Shown: positions 42,451 through 45,394 of the stretch, piece after piece
Position numbering within the stretch: the first letter of the stretch is position 1
How the letters are laid out: each line of letters begins with the position of its first letter
Source: Rhizobium sp. ASV20
GTDB taxonomy: Bacteria; Pseudomonadota; Alphaproteobacteria; Rhizobiales; Rhizobiaceae
Assembly: GCF_016429015.1 (NCBI RefSeq)
Contig: NZ_JAELTU010000047.1
Span: 1 to 45,394 of the forward strand
Reading direction: 5' to 3'
DNA: 45,394 nt
Notes under the pieces: generated by a model
What the model saw: only the letters and a program-made list of their open reading frames with translations
Databases searched by the model: none
Told to the model about the DNA's origin: nothing
Made by a program: the position numbers and the translations under genes

Positions 42451-43431
42451 TTATCGTTCCGCTGCTCCAGGGTCATCCTCCTGCGCCGTCGCCAAGGCCG
42501 CCTGGGTATTGCCGGCAACGGCCGTCGGCAGCGGAGTGCCGCGCTTGCGCTCCCGCGCCAGCGTCAGCAGGCCGGAGAAGATGATGAGGAGGATGCCGAA
42601 AGCCATCGGCATGTCGATGCTGTCGTTGAACAGAAGATAGCCGAAGACGATCGCCCAGAGCATCTGGCTATATTGCGGCGGCGCGACCAGATTGGCCGGA
42701 GCCATGTGAGCCGCATTCATCAGCAGCACGTTGCCGAGCGCACCCAGCAGGCCGTAACTCGCCAGGAAGATCCACTGTGTCGCGGTCGGCGCTGTTACCT
42801 CCGAAAGCATGAGGAAGCCACTGACGATCAACGTGCCGAAGAGGCCAGCGCCATAAAGCGAGATGCGCTTCTCCTTGGAGCCGAGAGCGCGGTTGATGAC
42901 GATCGAAATTGCAGCCGCAAGGCCGCCCACCGCGGCACAGAAATGGCCTACGGAGAGCTCGCGAAAGCCTGGACGCAGGACGATCAGCACGCCGACGAAA
43001 CCGAGAATAACCGCAGTCCAGCGCTGCCAGCGTACATCCTCTTTGAGAAAGATCACCGAGAGGATCGTTACGAAGGACGGAAGCAGGAACAGCAGCGAAA
43101 AGGCTTCAGCCATCGGCAGCTTGGTGAAAGCGATAACCGAACAGATCGCTCCGATCGCGCCGCAAATGAAGCGCAGCAGCCACATCGGTCGGTTCGACGT
43201 CCTCACCATATCGAGCCAGGCATCTTCCCGCCGCTTCAGGAAGGGCACGGCCGCGAAACCGAACAACGCGCCTAAAAAGGCGACCTGATAGGAGGGAACC
43301 ACACCATGCAGGATCTTGATCGAGGCATCGCTGAAGGCAAAGACGGCATAGGCCGAAAATGCCACAAGGACGCCACGCAGGGCGGAACGGCCGGCGGCCG
43401 CGGAATTGGAATCGGCTGTGATCGAGGACAT
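42451..43431 (-). CDS. EamA/DMT-family transporter
   Basis: 326 residues with about ten hydrophobic segments and two EamA repeats. The second repeat ends near WAIVFGYLLFNDSIDMPMAF. Drug/metabolite-type inner-membrane exporter; substrate unknown. The first 20 residues are polar and precede TM1, with a weak ribosome site. Confidence 0.92.
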   Translation of the reverse strand: MSSITADSNSAAAGRSALRGVLVAFSAYAVFAFSDASIKILHGVVPSYQVAFLGALFGFAAVPFLKRREDAWLDMVRTSNRPMWLLRFICGAIGAICSVIAFTKLPMAEAFSLLFLLPSFVTILSVIFLKEDVRWQRWTAVILGFVGVLIVLRPGFRELSVGHFCAAVGGLAAAISIVINRALGSKEKRISLYGAGLFGTLIVSGFLMLSEVTAPTATQWIFLASYGLLGALGNVLLMNAAHMAPANLVAPPQYSQMLWAIVFGYLLFNDSIDMPMAFGILLIIFSGLLTLARERKRGTPLPTAVAGNTQAALATAQEDDPGAAER

Positions 43432-43567
43432 AGGGATCGTAGAAGAGTGCGACGGGAGGACACTGAATCAGTGAGATACAGGCAATTGTATGATGAAATG
43501 ATCCGAATTTCGATTGGGGCTGGCAATAAACTATTGTTTTGGAGCGAAGGTATAGTTGTTCGCTTCA

Positions 43568-45010
43568 TCAAAATTCAGGCAAACCTAGCCTATCGAGCTG
43601 ATTTTTGGGAACCCTTCCATTGGCAGTGTATGAGAAGGCAGTAACTTTTAGAGCCGCGTCGTCAACTTGACACCTGAACGCAACTCGATACCAACCTTTT
43701 GAGGTTGGAACCGCCAATCCGTCACCGTAAACACCGGTGTTATTCAACATGGTAGGCGAGAAAGCGGAATTGACGTAATCCCGCGCGTTAAATTCATGTC
43801 CAAATTGCGCTAAAGCCTCACTGCGACAAAGGTACGAAATGCGCTGTTTACGTGGTATCTTCTTCCACGCGTCATAATTGCTCTTTGAGAGACGTGCCAT
43901 CTCGGCGCCCGTATATAGCTTCTTGGCTTGAATGGCCATTTTCGGCGCATCCGATTTAGACGATTGCGACTCTGTGACCAGCGCAGTGCTGCTTGTCGGA
44001 TCGCCTTGGCTGGCCGAAGCCGACTGGCTTTGAGCACTCGGCTGCGAAGGAGACGGCTTTACTGCCGGAACGACGATCTGCGGCGGATCTTTCGATTCCT
44101 CCTTGGCCTGCTCGGCGGGAGACTGCTGCTGCGGATCGGATGATGGCGGCTGTGCGGCTGCTTGTGCCCGCGGATCAGTTTGGTCGGCGGCTTGCGCCTG
44201 CGGCTGTTGCACTTGCGAATCCGAAGGCTCGTTGGTGGCTAGAACGTCGGGTGCGGTGGAGGCGGCTTTGGCGGTGGAATCGCTTGCCGGCGGCTGAGCC
44301 GCAGCCGCTTGCTGATCCTTGGCGTCAGCCTGCTGTTGCGCCTGCTGCGCCGCCTGTGCTTGAGCCTGCGCATCGGCGGCAGCTTGAGCTTCAGCCTGCT
44401 GTTCGGCTACGGCATCGTTCGGCGGCGTCGGAGGCGTATCGCTCGGTTGTTGCGAGGCTTCGGCTTCCTGCGTGGTTGTCGCGTCCTTCTGATCGCCCTT
44501 CATATCCGGAAGAGGCGTCTCTGTGGCGGAAGGTTTCTGCTCGGCCTTCTCGACAGGTTTGTCGGCGCTGGCATCATCCGCTTTGGGCTCGGGCTTTTCC
44601 GCCTGCTCGTCAGGCTTGTCGGCTTTGGGCTCAGCAGATTTTGTTGCGGGCTTCTCCGCATGCTCCTTGCCCTTGGGATCGGATTGCTTTGGCGGCTGCT
44701 CGTCGGATTTCTTTCCTTGGGGCTGCTGCGGCTTGTCCTTGGCGTCCGCCGTCTCCTGCGCCGGCGTCTCGTCAGGCTTGGGCATAGGCTTCGGAGGCTG
44801 GTCCGGCTTCTCGTTCGCCTTCGTCGCAAGCTCCTGCTTTTCTTTCTCCTGCGGTACGAGCTCGACATTGACGCTTTGCTCGGGCTTTGCCTGCGGTGGC
44901 GCCGGCAACAGCGGCAGCAGGAAAATGGCGACAAACAGGACGTGCAGGAGGATCGACAGGACAAAGCCCGGCCTCATCTCCCTATCCCGTTTTTCCGCAA
45001 CCTTTTCCAT
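43568..45010 (-). CDS. DUF930 protein with TolA-like linker
   Basis: 480 residues. One membrane helix near the N-terminus (FVLSILLHVLFVAIFLLPLL) is followed by about 330 residues of low complexity rich in Pro, Gln, Ala, Lys and Glu. The C-terminal about 115 residues (LYTGAEMARLSKSNYDAWKK to PKNQLDRLGLPEF) are the DUF930 domain. The layout is TonB/TolA-like and suggests a periplasm-spanning protein. The repetitive linker makes shadow frames on the other strand. Confidence 0.9.
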   Translation of the reverse strand: MEKVAEKRDREMRPGFVLSILLHVLFVAIFLLPLLPAPPQAKPEQSVNVELVPQEKEKQELATKANEKPDQPPKPMPKPDETPAQETADAKDKPQQPQGKKSDEQPPKQSDPKGKEHAEKPATKSAEPKADKPDEQAEKPEPKADDASADKPVEKAEQKPSATETPLPDMKGDQKDATTTQEAEASQQPSDTPPTPPNDAVAEQQAEAQAAADAQAQAQAAQQAQQQADAKDQQAAAAQPPASDSTAKAASTAPDVLATNEPSDSQVQQPQAQAADQTDPRAQAAAQPPSSDPQQQSPAEQAKEESKDPPQIVVPAVKPSPSQPSAQSQSASASQGDPTSSTALVTESQSSKSDAPKMAIQAKKLYTGAEMARLSKSNYDAWKKIPRKQRISYLCRSEALAQFGHEFNARDYVNSAFSPTMLNNTGVYGDGLAVPTSKGWYRVAFRCQVDDAALKVTAFSYTANGRVPKNQLDRLGLPEF

Positions 45011-45247
45011 CGTTCAGCGTATGGCTCTCGAGGAGAAAGCTATCAAGAGGGCATAGCGCATCGATTCATTCGATCCTTACCGGCAAACAGATCAGCGGAT
45101 GGTCAAGTCGCTGACATATGGTATCCGACAGCACGCCCGGAAAGGGGCTGACGTCGAAATCGAACTTGTCAGGCCTCCGCACGATGCGCAATGGCGCGAA
45201 AACAAACCTGCGTGATCGCACGGCGTGAAAGCAGAGGCATCCACCGT

Positions 45248-45394
45248 TTAGAAGAATTCGTCCAGCAACTGATAGTAGGTCAACTTTTCCGCTTGGGGCT
45301 TAAAATCGCCATAGACCTTCAGAAACTCCGAGATCAACTCCTTACCGAAGTTCCGTTCGATGCTGATGCAAGCAAGCGCGATATCCTGATGGCG
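45248..45394 (-). CDS. Aminoglycoside phosphotransferase-like protein (C-terminus, partial)
   Basis: 48 codons are visible before TAA; the gene runs off the right edge. The end RHQDIALACISIERNFGKEL and TYYQLLDEFF matches the C-terminus of APH(3')-type aminoglycoside phosphotransferases (R-x-Q-D-L/I-A...LLDE-F-F). A kinase acting on another hydroxyl substrate is possible since only the tail is seen. Confidence 0.75.
   Translation of the reverse strand, partial: RHQDIALACISIERNFGKELISEFLKVYGDFKPQAEKLTYYQLLDEFF

Noticed and set aside
43993..45151. Long plus-strand frames at the DUF930 gene
   Set aside because: They are antisense to its low-complexity Pro/Gln/Ala linker and consist of Leu/Arg/Ala-rich nonsense.

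Overview
The window reads as an alphaproteobacterial (Rhizobiales, Rhizobium/Agrobacterium-like) chromosome or large replicon. The evidence is RepB/ParB-type partition homologues, a DUF930 protein, YjbQ and DUF1428 genes with a rhizobial flavour, high GC and strong Shine-Dalgarno sites. A gene-dense mobile and defence island (positions 1 to about 35750) abuts a tRNA-Ile2(CAU) gene at 35752-35827. Ordinary housekeeping genes follow to the right (35990-45394).

Island, left part (1-8000): a tightly coupled minus-strand operon encodes a Tn7/Tn5053-like transposition core: TnsA-like, TnsB (DD35E), TnsC AAA+ and TniQ. A MazF/PemK-like protein is coupled behind TniQ. The TnsA-like protein lacks the canonical catalytic lysine. 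A 52-codon ORF and two mutually exclusive hairpins precede tnsA. Beyond them is a 1.3 kb non-coding stretch with a terminator, an unusual cluster of CCTTG/CAAGG motifs including three exact 13-bp repeats, and stacked hairpins.

Island, middle (8000-25800): a soluble FtsH-like AAA+/zinc protease sits in an operon with a second degenerate TnsA-like protein. Next come a Nudix hydrolase, a ribbon-helix-helix/PIN toxin-antitoxin pair with a perfect 18-bp operator, and two tandem paralogues with a TIR/deoxyribosyltransferase-like domain. They are followed by a small HTH protein divergent from a three-gene operon of large serine recombinase plus two different ParB-like proteins, with no ParA. An AbiU2-like HEPN protein, a CoiA-like nuclease protein, an internally duplicated unknown protein, a secreted protein, a LuxR-type regulator and a small serine resolvase complete this part.

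Island, right part (25800-35750): two secreted ClpP-like serine-hydrolase proteins and a small exported cysteine protein, two HEPN-motif proteins, then a translationally coupled operon of dGTPase-like HD hydrolase, Pol-beta-type nucleotidyltransferase and a frameshifted nuclease-like gene. A GHKL ATPase fused to a PD-(D/E)XK nuclease lies next to the tRNA. HEPN, dGTPase, NTase, GHKL-nuclease and TIR-like genes together suggest an anti-phage defence island; function here is inferred from families and context.

Right flank: SIMPL-domain protein, two tandem small secreted paralogues, YjbQ, DUF1428, GNAT, LysR, a DUF1127-like small protein, a B3/B4-domain protein, AraC regulator, EamA transporter, a TonB/TolA-like DUF930 protein and the C-terminus of an aminoglycoside-phosphotransferase-like gene. 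The strongest candidates for something undescribed are the dGTPase-NTase-nuclease operon, the serine recombinase with two ParB-like partners, and the TnsA-like/FtsH-like pair.
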